From the NCBI GenBank assembly GCA_963810615.1, contig CAWEOA010000001.1:186001-250000 (forward strand): a stretch of DNA of 64,000 nt, in the 5' to 3' direction. Position 1 is the stretch's first letter. Every line of letters begins with the position of its first letter. Both the position numbers and the translations under genes were made by a program. The notes beneath the pieces were generated by a model. That model saw only the letters and a list, made by a program, of their open reading frames with translations, was not told where the DNA came from and ran no database searches. Source of the DNA: JARRQJ01 sp963810615. GTDB taxonomy: Bacteria > Pseudomonadota > Gammaproteobacteria > DRLM01. Below, piece by piece: positions 1 through 9,238 of this stretch.

Positions 1-419
1 TCGGTCTCCTAACCTACGAAAACGACCGATTTAGCGGTTACGACTATCGCGCCACGGAAACCCTCGGCTACGGCCGCAATATCATCAATCGTGATACCTT
101 GAGCCTGGATCTGGAAGTTGGTCTTGGCGATAGGCAAAGCAAAATCGGCAGCACCGGAGAGAGTCAGAATGAGGGTTTGATTCATTTAGCGGGCAGATTG
201 GGTTGGAAGATCAGCGCCACCTCGACATTCAGTCAAGACCTGTCCTCCGATATCGGCGAAAAAACGACGGTGAGCAAATCCGTTACCGCGTTGCAGACCC
301 AGGTCGTGGGTAACTTGGCATCCAAATTATCGTTCACCGCAAAATATTCTTCCCCAGTTCCCGCCGATGCTACTGAACTGGATACGGAGACCGCGGTTAC
401 TTTGGTATATACTTTTTAG
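1..419 (+). CDS. DUF481-family outer-membrane protein, C-terminal part
   Basis: The reading frame is open from the window edge (first full codon at 3) to TAG at 417-419, so only the last ~138 residues are visible. The sequence alternates polar and hydrophobic residues and ends in Val-Tyr-Thr-Phe, the terminal aromatic expected of an outer-membrane beta-barrel. The pattern of Tyr/Arg/Gly strands (DRFSGYDYR, GLGDRQSK) and the final TDTETAVTLVYTF-like strand match DUF481 (YdiY-like) proteins, a barrel family of unknown function. The ligand or role cannot be told from the sequence, and the N-terminus and promoter lie outside the window. Confidence 0.75.
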   Translation, partial: GLLTYENDRFSGYDYRATETLGYGRNIINRDTLSLDLEVGLGDRQSKIGSTGESQNEGLIHLAGRLGWKISATSTFSQDLSSDIGEKTTVSKSVTALQTQVVGNLASKLSFTAKYSSPVPADATELDTETAVTLVYTF

Positions 420-674
420 AGCCTGTTTGATGGAAAATAGATTCTTATCATGTCGAGCACAGCGGGAATTTTGATCCAGCCTATCCATACCGCACCGCTT
501 CGACATGAAGAGATCTTCACGCCATGAAAGTCGTGACTGGATATCCATAGAGATGGATAATTTCTTCTTCTCCTGTTTTCCTCCTTACGGCACGACTTTC
601 ATTGTCCGCTGTTGAGTGGGTTCTAAGCATAACAGCGGATAGCGGTTGTATAGGGGCATATATGCGTAGAATCG

Positions 675-1133
675 TTATCGAGGCTTGCCGCCCATATCGA
701 TAGCTTTGCCTTGCGACAGCGAGGTGAGATAGACCACCAATAACCGCATCTTGTCGCTGTCGTAGGCGGGTGGGGTACCTTCGATGGCGCCGGCGACACA
801 GTTATGTATCTGATCCTGTATCGTCACCAGCTTTCCTTTTCTGTTAAGACGCGGGAATATAGCGGCGGCGTTGTTGAGGCTGGGAAGAGGTGTGCCGTCG
901 GGTAGCGCGCCGGGTCCCATGCCGCCGTCATGATGACAGCTGTTGCAGGCCTTGCCGTTGCCGCCAAAGGAAGGATGCATGAATATGTCTTTACCTTGTT
1001 TTGCGGCTGACTGCAACTGCGTCGGCATGTCTGCTGCTTGGGCTGCAGAGTGCATTAATAATATAACGCAGCCGATCGCGCTTGCCGCGGCAAGCCATTT
1101 TGTCGTGGGGCGATGACGTGTAGTTAGTGCCAT
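675..1133 (-). CDS. periplasmic monohaem c-type cytochrome (SoxA/TsdA-like)
   Basis: 152 residues with a clear Sec signal peptide ending near Ala-Gln-Ala-Ala (about residue 33) and one haem-binding CNSCH motif, so the product should be a periplasmic electron carrier or small redox enzyme. The C-terminal half, with FPRLN, LVTIQDQIHNC and a DSDKMR..VVYLTSLS stretch, resembles the thiosulfate-related cytochromes SoxA and TsdA, where a similar helix and second Cys follow the haem. Only one haem motif is present, so it is not a full TsdA. An AAGGAG ribosome-binding site lies just before the ATG. It stands alone, without sox genes next to it. The family is fairly secure; a role in sulfur oxidation is inference. 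Confidence 0.75.
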   Translation of the reverse strand: MALTTRHRPTTKWLAAASAIGCVILLMHSAAQAADMPTQLQSAAKQGKDIFMHPSFGGNGKACNSCHHDGGMGPGALPDGTPLPSLNNAAAIFPRLNRKGKLVTIQDQIHNCVAGAIEGTPPAYDSDKMRLLVVYLTSLSQGKAIDMGGKPR

Positions 1134-1811
1134 ATCGGTCTCCTTGGTAGTGGGTGCATTTTCATACGATGGAATTTAGGGGGCCGACGATTATGCCGTC
1201 CACGAGATGACGTGGATTTCTATGTCAGCTGTACGTAAAACTAAGGTGGTAGTTTGGGGCTTTGCATCGATCGTGAATACGAGGCATGCCTCGATCAAAT
1301 GTTCGCAGCATTATATAAGAATAGGCCTCTTTTGAGTAACTAGCACGGATTACAGCCCCTCCGAATTGCCAAGTGGTAAAGGTGCTAAAACCAGGCCGTC
1401 AACTTGTTTGTGCCCAATCGCGTTTTCTGCCCGCAAACCCAGCGCCATAATCCCGTGATTGGAGCAGACACGGGTCATTCATGTGTCGTTCAGGATGAAT
1501 GTTATTCAATGTAAGAGCTAGTAGCTGTTATGTGCATGGCCGGGAAGTGCGTGCATTTCATAACATAAGGAAAAATATATAATTTATATGCTCGGCTGCA
1601 GTTATTTTCCGCCGCTTACGCTGGCGTGCCGGGTAGCAAACAAACGAAACAGGTGGTCAATCGGGCCAATGAAAGCTGTGCGAATCGGTGCGCTTAGAGA
1701 GCAGCCAAGGATACGGCGAACAGTCATCTGTAGAGGCCGCGTTTTATGAGAAACCGGCAATTAGGGATCCGATATACACAGTAGTATGCAGTACTTAGAG
1801 TAGGAGGATTC
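1134..1811. other. 678-base intergenic region without a recognised gene
   Basis: Lies between the divergent cytochrome and oxygenase genes. I found no open frame with convincing composition, no tRNA fold and no repeat. An AT-rich patch around 1565-1590 is the only obvious compositional feature; promoters for both flanking genes must lie here but no clear -35/-10 pair could be chosen. Confidence 0.4.
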
Positions 1812-2624
1812 ATGTCTAACCCTTCGGATAATCCGTTAAACAAAATCCAAAGAGCGAGTGCCGAAGAGAGATATGCCGATCTTGCAGAACTCATTCCGGA
1901 AGAATGTCGAGGCGTGGTTTTTCAGGAACATTGGTTTCCCACCATCGTCAGCTTGATGGATGTAAAGAACTACAAAGAACTGAATAAAGGCTGGATTGCG
2001 GAAATCCTAAAATGGAGAAATGAAGATCAAACCGGCATAGTGCGCTCCAATGCTAAGGGTTGGCATAGCACGGTGGATATGCATACCCGTCAGGAATTTA
2101 TCCCGATGGGGCAACGATTTCTTTATCAGGCGATGGAAGTCGCCAAGTCCATGGGCTTCGATAAAGATGCGGAGCCGATCATCGTCAATATGTGGGCCAA
2201 CGTGTCACCGTATGGTGCTTATAATAAAAGCCATAACCATCCAAATACCATTCTGAGTCTTGCCTATTATTTGCAGGCCCCACCCGGCTGCGGCAAGTTT
2301 CGCATCAGCGATCCACGGGCACAAACGTCTGTATTGATACCGCCCTATTCGGCTACCCAGAAACGGCCCAAGGAAATGTTCGATGAAGTGTATTATGAAC
2401 CGATTCCGGGTAGATGCATTATGTTCCCGTCTTGGCTTATGCATGAGGTTCAACCCAACCTCACGGAGGTGCAAGGCGATGACAGTCTACGCATCAGTGT
2501 TTCTGCGAATATCTTCTTCAGAATGAAGAGCAGTACAGGGAAGGTAAAGGAAGGACTGGATAACAAGGGTATGCTAAGCTTAGATGGAAAAATTCTGGAG
2601 AGCAGAGGTCTGCTTAATATATAA
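1812..2624 (+). CDS. putative 2OG-Fe(II) oxygenase (TIGR02466-type)
   Basis: 270 residues. The C-terminal two thirds show the double-stranded beta-helix of the TIGR02466 / 2OG-Fe(II)_oxy_5 group: an SHNHPN metal-site segment near residues 140-145, a YYLQAP strand, a DPR motif, then WLMHEVQPN with the distal His, and an Arg (LRISVS) expected to hold 2-oxoglutarate. These enzymes are thought to hydroxylate or otherwise oxidise an unknown substrate; many occur next to sulfotransferase or glycosyltransferase genes, but none is seen here. A strong TAGGAGG site precedes the ATG. The first ~60 residues are not recognised. Fold confident, substrate unknown. Confidence 0.7.
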   Translation: MSNPSDNPLNKIQRASAEERYADLAELIPEECRGVVFQEHWFPTIVSLMDVKNYKELNKGWIAEILKWRNEDQTGIVRSNAKGWHSTVDMHTRQEFIPMGQRFLYQAMEVAKSMGFDKDAEPIIVNMWANVSPYGAYNKSHNHPNTILSLAYYLQAPPGCGKFRISDPRAQTSVLIPPYSATQKRPKEMFDEVYYEPIPGRCIMFPSWLMHEVQPNLTEVQGDDSLRISVSANIFFRMKSSTGKVKEGLDNKGMLSLDGKILESRGLLNI

Positions 2625-3097
2625 ATTTCAAGCATTATCCCGGGATTATAATGGTTTGTCGCCCGGGTCCCGTTTTCTCAAGCGTGATCGTTTGACCTTG
2701 TAAGCCCCACTCGAGTGACTCCATTTTAATGGAGGCGCTTATTTAATCGAAAGCAAGCATCTCTATCGTTACGTAGTGATTCGTTTAGGCGCTGGGGAAT
2801 ATGACCTCGGTCTGGTTATTCGTGTGCACTTGCCCTAAAAATCGATCGCACCGGTTTTGATGCCGCTGTCAGAGCGGATTGCTGCTTGTTGGAATTCGAT
2901 ACTTTGTTCGTCGGCAAACATGTAAGGAAATTTCTTCGGAAACAAAGGCCGCAGATTACCTTCCTGCCTAATTTCAGGCCTGGTGCCAAATTTACGATCG
3001 AAGATCTTGATTTTTGGATTAGTTCGCCAGCCGGGAGTGGATTTCACTCGTCGTGATATGCTGGCATAGTGAACACGAGGCTTCGATATAACGAGAG
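2625..3097. other. intergenic region with a possible 70-residue remnant frame
   Basis: A perfect 7-base inverted repeat (CTCCATT / AATGGAG) lies at about 2720-2736, without a T-run, so it is a weak terminator candidate for the upstream gene. On the minus strand 3047-2835 a GTG-started frame of 70 codons has protein-like composition (rich in Lys, Arg, Phe, Glu), but it lacks a ribosome-binding site and matches no family I know. It may be a degraded gene end. Nothing else seen. Confidence 0.3.
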
Positions 3098-4741
3098 ATG
3101 ACGATGAACATGGCGCTGGTAGACAACCTGCTGGGAGGCATGGGTCTATTCCTCATGGGAATGTGGTTGCTCTCCGATGGGCTCAACCTTGCCGGTGGCC
3201 GTGCCTTGCCCACCATACTCTCGCGCTGGACCGGTACGCCCTTGCGCGGCCTATTGTCCGGCGTATTCATCACTTCCTTAGTGCAGTCCTCCAGCGCTGT
3301 GACGGTAGCCGCGATCGGTTTCGTTAACGCCGGTTTGATCAGTTTGCGCCAGGCGGTGCGTGTGATTTACGGCAGCAATATCGGTACGACCATAACTGGA
3401 TGGCTCGTGGCATTCATCGGCTTGCAGGTCGATATCAAGATATTCGCTCTGCCACTCATCGGTGCCGGCATGTTGCTGCGCATCAGCGGTGGCGGAACAC
3501 GCCGCGCGGCCGGCGGTATGGCGCTGGCCGGTTTCGGACTGTTCTTCGTCGGCATCGATTTTCTGAGTAAGGGGTTCTCCGGTCTGGGTGAGAGTGTGCC
3601 GCTGGACGCCGTATTGGGCGACGGCCTGGCCGGTATGGCGCTGGCCTTCGTTGCCGGTGTATTGATCACGGTATTGATGCAATCCTCCAGCGCCGCCATG
3701 GCGATCATACTGACCGCCGCCGGCGGAGGTGCGCTGCCGGTGACGGCTGCCGCTGCAATGGTTATCGGCACCAATATCGGTACCACTTCCACGGCAATAC
3801 TCGCCGCGCTCGGCGCTACGCCCAATGCGAGGCGCGGGGCCGCCGCACATGTGGCGTTCAATGTGATTACAGCTCTGGCTGCATTCATACTGCTGCCGCT
3901 GCTGATCGGGCTGATGAAAGGCTTCGAAAGCGTGTTTGGTTCGGGTGGAACGCCGGCCATTGATCTGGCATTGTTTCATACCGCCTTTAATGTCCTGGGT
4001 GTAGCCTTGATGTGGCCCATTACCCCCAGTCTGGTGGATTTTCTCGAGCGACGCTTTCACAGTCGGGAGGAGGACGAAGCACAGCCGCGCTATCTGGATA
4101 GTAATGTCGTTACCACGCCGTTGCTGGCGATGCACGCCCTGGTCAAGGAATTGGGGCGCATGGGCGATATCGCTTTGCGCATCGCAAAGGGGGCGATGAG
4201 CTCCGAGGTAGCTGTGAGTCCGCGCCTGGCGGCCGACAGTAGAATATTGTATCGCCTGGTTGAGTCTGTCGGAGAATTCAGTGCGCTGATGCAGCGCAGC
4301 AGTTTGCCCGCCGAACTTGATGAAGTACTGCCTAACGCGCTGCGTGTATCGCGTTATTACACCGAGATGGTGGAATTGGCACGGCGCATCGCAACGGCCC
4401 AAAGCACGATCGAAACGATCGCGCTTAGCGAGGTGGCCGCCATTATCACCCACTTCAAGGGTAGTGTGGTCAAGCTCCTCGATGATGCGGATGTCCAGAG
4501 TGAGCAGTTTTCGGTGCCGGCTATTTCCACACAGCTGGTCGAACTCGAAGACGAATATCAGCGACTCAAATTGCGCCTGCTTCGCAGCGGTACTGCAGGT
4601 GAGATTCCCGTACGGCGCATTGTGGCGCAACTCGATCTGTGCAGTGACATGCGCCGCCTTGCCGAACAGGCAGAGAAAGGTGCGTGTTATCTCGAAGGAC
4701 TGCGAGCCTTTGCCGCTCCAGCCCAAGGCGAGGCGGATTGA
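3098..4741 (+). CDS. Na+/phosphate cotransporter with C-terminal PhoU-like domain
   Basis: 547-residue inner-membrane protein of the NptA/PNaS family. Two inverted copies of the signature QSSS motif are seen (LVQSSSAVTV near residue 62 and LMQSSSAAMA near 193), each followed by a Gly-rich segment and a GSNIGTT / GTNIGTT motif, the core of the Na+ and phosphate binding site. About eight hydrophobic segments fill residues 5-315; residues ~345-540 form a helical PhoU-like cytoplasmic domain found in many bacterial members. It would import phosphate or relatives with sodium. No pst/pho genes are adjacent. ATG 3098 is used, with another ATG at 3104 equally possible; the weak GAGAG upstream does not decide. 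Confidence 0.88.
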   Translation: MTMNMALVDNLLGGMGLFLMGMWLLSDGLNLAGGRALPTILSRWTGTPLRGLLSGVFITSLVQSSSAVTVAAIGFVNAGLISLRQAVRVIYGSNIGTTITGWLVAFIGLQVDIKIFALPLIGAGMLLRISGGGTRRAAGGMALAGFGLFFVGIDFLSKGFSGLGESVPLDAVLGDGLAGMALAFVAGVLITVLMQSSSAAMAIILTAAGGGALPVTAAAAMVIGTNIGTTSTAILAALGATPNARRGAAAHVAFNVITALAAFILLPLLIGLMKGFESVFGSGGTPAIDLALFHTAFNVLGVALMWPITPSLVDFLERRFHSREEDEAQPRYLDSNVVTTPLLAMHALVKELGRMGDIALRIAKGAMSSEVAVSPRLAADSRILYRLVESVGEFSALMQRSSLPAELDEVLPNALRVSRYYTEMVELARRIATAQSTIETIALSEVAAIITHFKGSVVKLLDDADVQSEQFSVPAISTQLVELEDEYQRLKLRLLRSGTAGEIPVRRIVAQLDLCSDMRRLAEQAEKGACYLEGLRAFAAPAQGEAD

Positions 4742-4945
4742 GGGTCATTGTATTTTTTTTAGGAAGACACCCGCAATATTATTGGCCATGAGTGTTTCGT
4801 GCATATGATAATGCGAGTTGCACTTGCGCGCAGGGCCGGTTTATTAATCCGTTGTTGCGTCCACGCAGTCAGAGAAGACGCTGGAGGAATCGAAAAAGTA
4901 CGAGGAACCGGAAGCATCCTTCGAGCGAGGATGCCTGTTAACGTC

Positions 4946-5338
4946 TCAGTTACTTCTAGTGCATTCGATCTGGTGGACGGTGATATGGTCTGCGGCCGCA
5001 GCCGCCTGTTGGGTATCGCCATTCAGCGGCGTGAACGTGCCGGATCCCAATGCCCAGCCATCGTGTCGAAAGAACTCGCCGTGGATAATCTTGTAGGTGC
5101 CGACTCGATTATCGTTGCGGTCCAGGACATCGAACAGCATGATGGCGCCGTCGCAATCCGCCAAAGCCATAGCGCTGCCCGACACCGAGATATCGATTTT
5201 TCCATCGTGATGGGTGAGCTGGAGCTTATAGCCTATGACTTCGAGATATCCCGAAGGCGAGGTATAGCTGTCGGCGAATGCCGTGGCCAGAAGTAATGTG
5301 GCGGATATGAAGAATATAAGACGCATGCATATTATCAT
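4946..5338 (-). CDS. small exported protein, unrecognised
   Basis: 130 residues with an N-terminal hydrophobic segment (RLIFFISATLLLATAFA) that looks like a Sec signal peptide cleaved after Ala-Phe-Ala, then ~105 residues of mainly beta-type sequence with two Cys-containing segments (ADCDG, IECTRSN) that could form a disulfide in the periplasm. No family was recognised. The second Met (start at 5326) would give a more usual signal peptide; neither start has a strong ribosome-binding site. Neighbours are unrelated and it appears monocistronic. Confidence 0.5.
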   Translation of the reverse strand: MIICMRLIFFISATLLLATAFADSYTSPSGYLEVIGYKLQLTHHDGKIDISVSGSAMALADCDGAIMLFDVLDRNDNRVGTYKIIHGEFFRHDGWALGSGTFTPLNGDTQQAAAAADHITVHQIECTRSN

Positions 5339-5518
5339 GCCAGTAACTCACGATGCTGGCCAGTCCGGCTTTGCTTGCGCGTGCAGATGGCGGTTACCTT
5401 ATTTTTCCTGCGGAATCGCGGCTGCTGTATACATGAACCGCTTCATTCAGTTGTGCCCGTGGCGCTAGGCCGGGTATGCGGAATTACCAAGGGATTGAAG
5501 AGACGATCATGCCCGAGC

Positions 5519-5953
5519 TTACTTTGCGAACAGCTGCCCTGAATCTTTGAAGGTCTTAAATTCCAGGACATTTCCGGCAGGGTCGAGAAAGAACATCGTC
5601 GCCTGTTCGCCGACCATGCCCTGGAAGCGGATGTGAGGTTCTATGATAAATTCTATACCTTGCCGAGTAAGGTTTGCGGCGAGCGTTTCCCAGTCAGTCC
5701 ACTCCAGTACCACCCCGTAGTGGGGAAGCGGCACCTCGTGACCGTCGACGCCGTTCCGTGCTTGTTGACGGTGAGCATTGTTCATGCCGGGTTGCTGATG
5801 GATTACAAATTGGTGGCCGTAGAAATTGAAATCCACCCACGTCGCGGATGAACGTCCTTCTGCAAATCCCATAATATCTCTATAAAAGCGGCGGCAGGTC
5901 TCGAGGTCATGGACGGGGACGGCGAGATGAAAGGGCATTAATTCGCGGGGCAT
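5519..5953 (-). CDS. VOC-superfamily (glyoxalase/dioxygenase fold) protein
   Basis: 144 residues with the vicinal-oxygen-chelate layout: an opening FHLAVPVHDLETCRRFY strand-helix unit with a possible metal His, a WVDFNFYGHQFVIHQ segment, then a second beta-alpha unit with PHYGVVLEW (His ligand) and a closing EFKTF with a Glu in the usual fourth-ligand position. Members include glyoxalase I, extradiol dioxygenases and resistance proteins; the substrate cannot be told. The length fits a single-chain VOC protein. A start five codons later (5938) is possible. Confidence 0.8.
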   Translation of the reverse strand: MPRELMPFHLAVPVHDLETCRRFYRDIMGFAEGRSSATWVDFNFYGHQFVIHQQPGMNNAHRQQARNGVDGHEVPLPHYGVVLEWTDWETLAANLTRQGIEFIIEPHIRFQGMVGEQATMFFLDPAGNVLEFKTFKDSGQLFAK

Positions 5954-6015
5954 GGCGCGACATTCTTTGAATTGACTGACATCTTGATTCAGTACGTGTG
6001 GTCTATATCACATGC

Positions 6016-7920
6016 CTATTTGCCGTGCGCGACGCCGAGCGGTGATGCCGTCTCCGTGCCGGCAAGGCACATCTCGATATCCTCGCGCTGCAGGGTCTCT
6101 TTTTCTTCGAGCATGGTGATCAGCCGTTCCAATTTTGTACGGTGCTGACGAATCAGGTTGGCGGCCCGTTGCTCCGCTTCCTGCAGTAAGGCCTGTATCG
6201 CGCGGTCCGCGATCTCCGCGGAGTGTTCGCTGAAATGGCGCGGTTGAGCTATCTCCCGGCCGAGAAAGGGATGTTCTTCGCTCTCACGCATATCCATCGG
6301 GCCGATGTCCTCGGACATGCCCCAGCGGCTGACCATGGCCCGTGCCAGCGAGGTGGCCTGGCGGATATCGTCGTCGGCGCCGGAACTCACGCTGTCCAGC
6401 AAGGTCTTTTCCGCAGCGCGGCCGCCCAGCATCACCACCAGCCGGTCCTTCAAATATTCTTCGGGATAAGTGTGGCGCTCTTTGTCGGGTAATTGTTGTG
6501 TGCCGCCCAAGGCGCGGCCGCGCGGGATGATGCTCACCTTATAGAGAGGGTCGCTTTGCGGGAGAAAATAGGCGGTAAGGGTGTGCCCGGATTCATGCAC
6601 GGCAAGGCGGTGACGTTCTTCGGGCTGGATAGCCAGGGTGCGCACGCTGCCCAGCAACAATTTATCGCGCGCCTCGTCGAAGTAACGCATGGCGACTTGC
6701 GTGGCCTTTTCCCGTGCCGCCAACATGGCCGCTTCGTTGATGAGATTTTTGACATCCGCTCCGGAGAAGCCCGGTGTGCCGGAGGCCAGCTTGTCCAAAT
6801 CGACATCGACGGCCAAGGGGACGTTGCGACTGTGGATGCGGAGCAGGGCGAGCCTGTCCTTGCGGTCGGGCAAGTCGAGGGTGACGTGACGGTCGAAGCG
6901 CCCCGGCCGCAGCAAGGCGGGATCGAGCACATCGGGACGATTGGTAGCCGCTAACACGATGACCGCCTCATGGCCTTCGAAGCCGTCCATCTCCGCCAGG
7001 ATCTGATTGAGGGTCTGCTCGCGCTCGTCATGACCGCCGCCCAAACCGGTGCCGCGGGTACGGCCCACGCTGTCCAACTCGTCGACAAAGATAATGCTCG
7101 GCGCATTTTTCTTGGCGGCGGCGAACAGATTGCGCACCCGAGATGCGCCCACTCCCACGAAGACCTCGATGAACTCCGAGCCGGAGATGGAGAAAAACGG
7201 TACGCCCGCTTCCCCGGCAAGGGCGCGGGCCAGCAGGGTCTTGCCCGTCCCCGGCGGTCCCATGAGCAATACGCCGCGGGGTACCTCGGCGCCGAGCTGG
7301 CGAAAGGTTTCCGGTTGCTTGAGGAAGGCCACCAGTTCGGCGACCTCCTGTTTGGCATTGTCTTGACCGGCGACGTCATTGAAACTTACTTTGGGGACTA
7401 CGGCCTGTTTGGTAGGCGATTCCAGGAATTTCTTCAATTCGCCGGGTCCGCCGAATCGGTCGCCGACGCCGCGCGCCGCGCGCTGCAGCAGCCAGTAAAA
7501 CAGAAGAATCATGAGCAGCCAGGGCAATATCCCAATCAGTAGTGCGCTCCAGCCGCCGCCCGAGGTGTCGGCTACGGTAACCTTTACGCCATGTTGTTCC
7601 AGGGCGGGGAGTAGGCCGTCGTCGCCAAAGCCGGGAACCCGGGTGTGGAAGCGTGTGTCTTGGATATTACTGGGTTCCGATGGCGTCCGTTTATTTAAAC
7701 TGCCGTCCACCTCGTGACCGCGCAGCACCACTTCCTTGACATTATTGGCGGCGATTTCCGCCTTGAAGGCGCTGTAGGGCATTTGATAGACGGATTCGCC
7801 CCAGAAGCCTCCCGGTTGAAAGGCCAGATAGGCGAACAGCATCAGGACACCGATCAAGGCAAAGGGTAGCCAAGTCATCGGAGTTTGCGGCGGCGTGGTT
7901 TTTTCGGGCTGTTCCGGCAT
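6016..7920 (-). CDS. ftsH: ATP-dependent zinc metalloprotease FtsH
   Basis: 634-residue membrane-anchored AAA+ protease that degrades misfolded membrane and some cytosolic proteins. Visible in order: TM helix near 17-34, periplasmic loop, TM helix near 123-145, the AAA module with Walker A GPPGTGKT, Walker B IIFVDELD, the FVG pore motif and the second region of homology, then the zinc site HESGH at 442-446 and a third ligand Asp in SSGADDDI. The usual metal motif is HEAGH; Ser for Ala is a mild change. It is not next to ftsJ/rrmJ as the standard gammaproteobacterial copy is, so it may be a second, accessory FtsH. Confidence 0.95.
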   Translation of the reverse strand: MPEQPEKTTPPQTPMTWLPFALIGVLMLFAYLAFQPGGFWGESVYQMPYSAFKAEIAANNVKEVVLRGHEVDGSLNKRTPSEPSNIQDTRFHTRVPGFGDDGLLPALEQHGVKVTVADTSGGGWSALLIGILPWLLMILLFYWLLQRAARGVGDRFGGPGELKKFLESPTKQAVVPKVSFNDVAGQDNAKQEVAELVAFLKQPETFRQLGAEVPRGVLLMGPPGTGKTLLARALAGEAGVPFFSISGSEFIEVFVGVGASRVRNLFAAAKKNAPSIIFVDELDSVGRTRGTGLGGGHDEREQTLNQILAEMDGFEGHEAVIVLAATNRPDVLDPALLRPGRFDRHVTLDLPDRKDRLALLRIHSRNVPLAVDVDLDKLASGTPGFSGADVKNLINEAAMLAAREKATQVAMRYFDEARDKLLLGSVRTLAIQPEERHRLAVHESGHTLTAYFLPQSDPLYKVSIIPRGRALGGTQQLPDKERHTYPEEYLKDRLVVMLGGRAAEKTLLDSVSSGADDDIRQATSLARAMVSRWGMSEDIGPMDMRESEEHPFLGREIAQPRHFSEHSAEIADRAIQALLQEAEQRAANLIRQHRTKLERLITMLEEKETLQREDIEMCLAGTETASPLGVAHGK

Positions 7921-8005
7921 GGACGTGATGGCTCGTATCTGTGGTCCGCACTATGCCCTTATGCTAGACCTAAGCGCGGCGATGCACCAGCCATCGGTAG
8001 TGCGG

Positions 8006-8662
8006 CTAGGGTATGGGGTCCTCGGGGAAGCACAACTCATGCCGGTTGCGCCATTCCGGTCCGACGTAATTGATGATGAGGGATTTGCGTATGCCGTTCA
8101 TGGGCCGTTTCTCGAAGCCATGCCAGGTCTTATCGCTGGGCACGAAGATCAATCCTCTATTAACGCCCGCCGGGGCGCGGCCCACATGGGTGTCATGATC
8201 GGAATAGATATCGGTTCCCCAGTCGCTGCCTTGCGGTTCGCGATTGAGATAGATCAGCATGGTAAATTTCTTGACACCGATATCGGTATGCGGTTCCAAC
8301 CAGAAACCGTCGCTGTCCTGGCAGTACTCGATGCGCAGCGAGGTGCCGCTCAGGTGTGCGCCGGTGGTGGCTTGCAGGGCATCCAGTGCTTGCCGCGACT
8401 GGAAGACCCGCGCGAGGATATCCATCACGGCGTAACGGTTGCGATACTGCGCTCCGAAATGGATGCGGCTGTCGTTGTGGGTCTCACGTCTGCCTTGAGT
8501 ATCATCGATGTGCGGCGGCGTGATGGGCAGGCTGGTGATGGCATCCACCACCGCATCGGGCAGGCAGTGGTCCAACAGCCAATGCGGATATGGAGTGTCG
8601 GAACGGGCACCGTGTCTCAGGCTGGAGAGCAAGCACACCGTTGTGTTGCGCTCGTCAAACAT
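8006..8662 (-). CDS. 2OG-Fe(II) oxygenase (prolyl-4-hydroxylase-like)
   Basis: 218 residues with a complete 2-oxoglutarate/iron facial triad: HTD within LEPHTDIGVKK, a distal His in TWHGFEKRP and an Arg in IRKSLIINY that should bind the 2OG carboxylate. The HxD...H...R spacing fits the 2OG-FeII_Oxy_3 group, whose members hydroxylate proteins, sugars or small molecules. The substrate is unknown. It lies just upstream, in the same direction, of ftsH (85-base gap), so it could be cotranscribed with it; functional linkage is speculative. Confidence 0.75.
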   Translation of the reverse strand: MFDERNTTVCLLSSLRHGARSDTPYPHWLLDHCLPDAVVDAITSLPITPPHIDDTQGRRETHNDSRIHFGAQYRNRYAVMDILARVFQSRQALDALQATTGAHLSGTSLRIEYCQDSDGFWLEPHTDIGVKKFTMLIYLNREPQGSDWGTDIYSDHDTHVGRAPAGVNRGLIFVPSDKTWHGFEKRPMNGIRKSLIINYVGPEWRNRHELCFPEDPIP

Positions 8663-9238
8663 CCTGGTGAACTTCGATCAAAGGATGCGGAGCAGGGCGA
8701 CCGGATAAGTCTATGCTTGAAAATATCATATCGAAACGCTAAACCTTTACCAAACTTGTAAGAACGTGGGCATATACTAATGCCGCGATGCCACAAATAC
8801 CAGTGAGGGAGGGCATTGCGCCGTCGAGTGCTCGGTCGGGAACGGTGCAGTGAATATATGCGCAGACCTTGGTTGCTCCGAATGTCTATAGGGAATGCGT
8901 GTCGTCCATCAGAGACAGCTATCCGGGATGAAATGGAGCGCATATTGTTATCCTGCAGGGGGTGAAGAAGCGATAAGAGTTGCCAAGGCCTGTTTGCGTC
9001 ATAATGCGAACTGCATACTTAATCCTCCAGCCGAATATAGGCATATTAAAACAGCACAGTATTACGCAGATCTGAAACAGTGATAATTCAGGAGATATAT
9101 TCGTGAAACTTGTTGTCATAATTGCGGCGCAAAAAAATCTCAGTATTGACTCGCGCTGATTTTGGAATTTTGCCGAGCATCTTCGAAGCAAATGCTCACG
9201 TCGTATTAATCGCCACCCTTCTGAAGAGGAAGTCTAAT
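8663..9238. other. 576-base region between divergent genes, no gene supported
   Basis: Holds the promoter side of the 2OG oxygenase (minus) and of the CHASE gene (plus). Short open frames on both strands (for example 8895-9083 plus) have no ribosome-binding site and no recognisable product. No repeat or RNA fold was evident. Confidence 0.35.

Noticed and set aside
3278..4726. 482-codon frame antisense to the Na/Pi cotransporter
   Set aside because: Low-complexity His/Gln/Arg composition without motifs or ribosome-binding site; shadow of the GC-rich sense gene.
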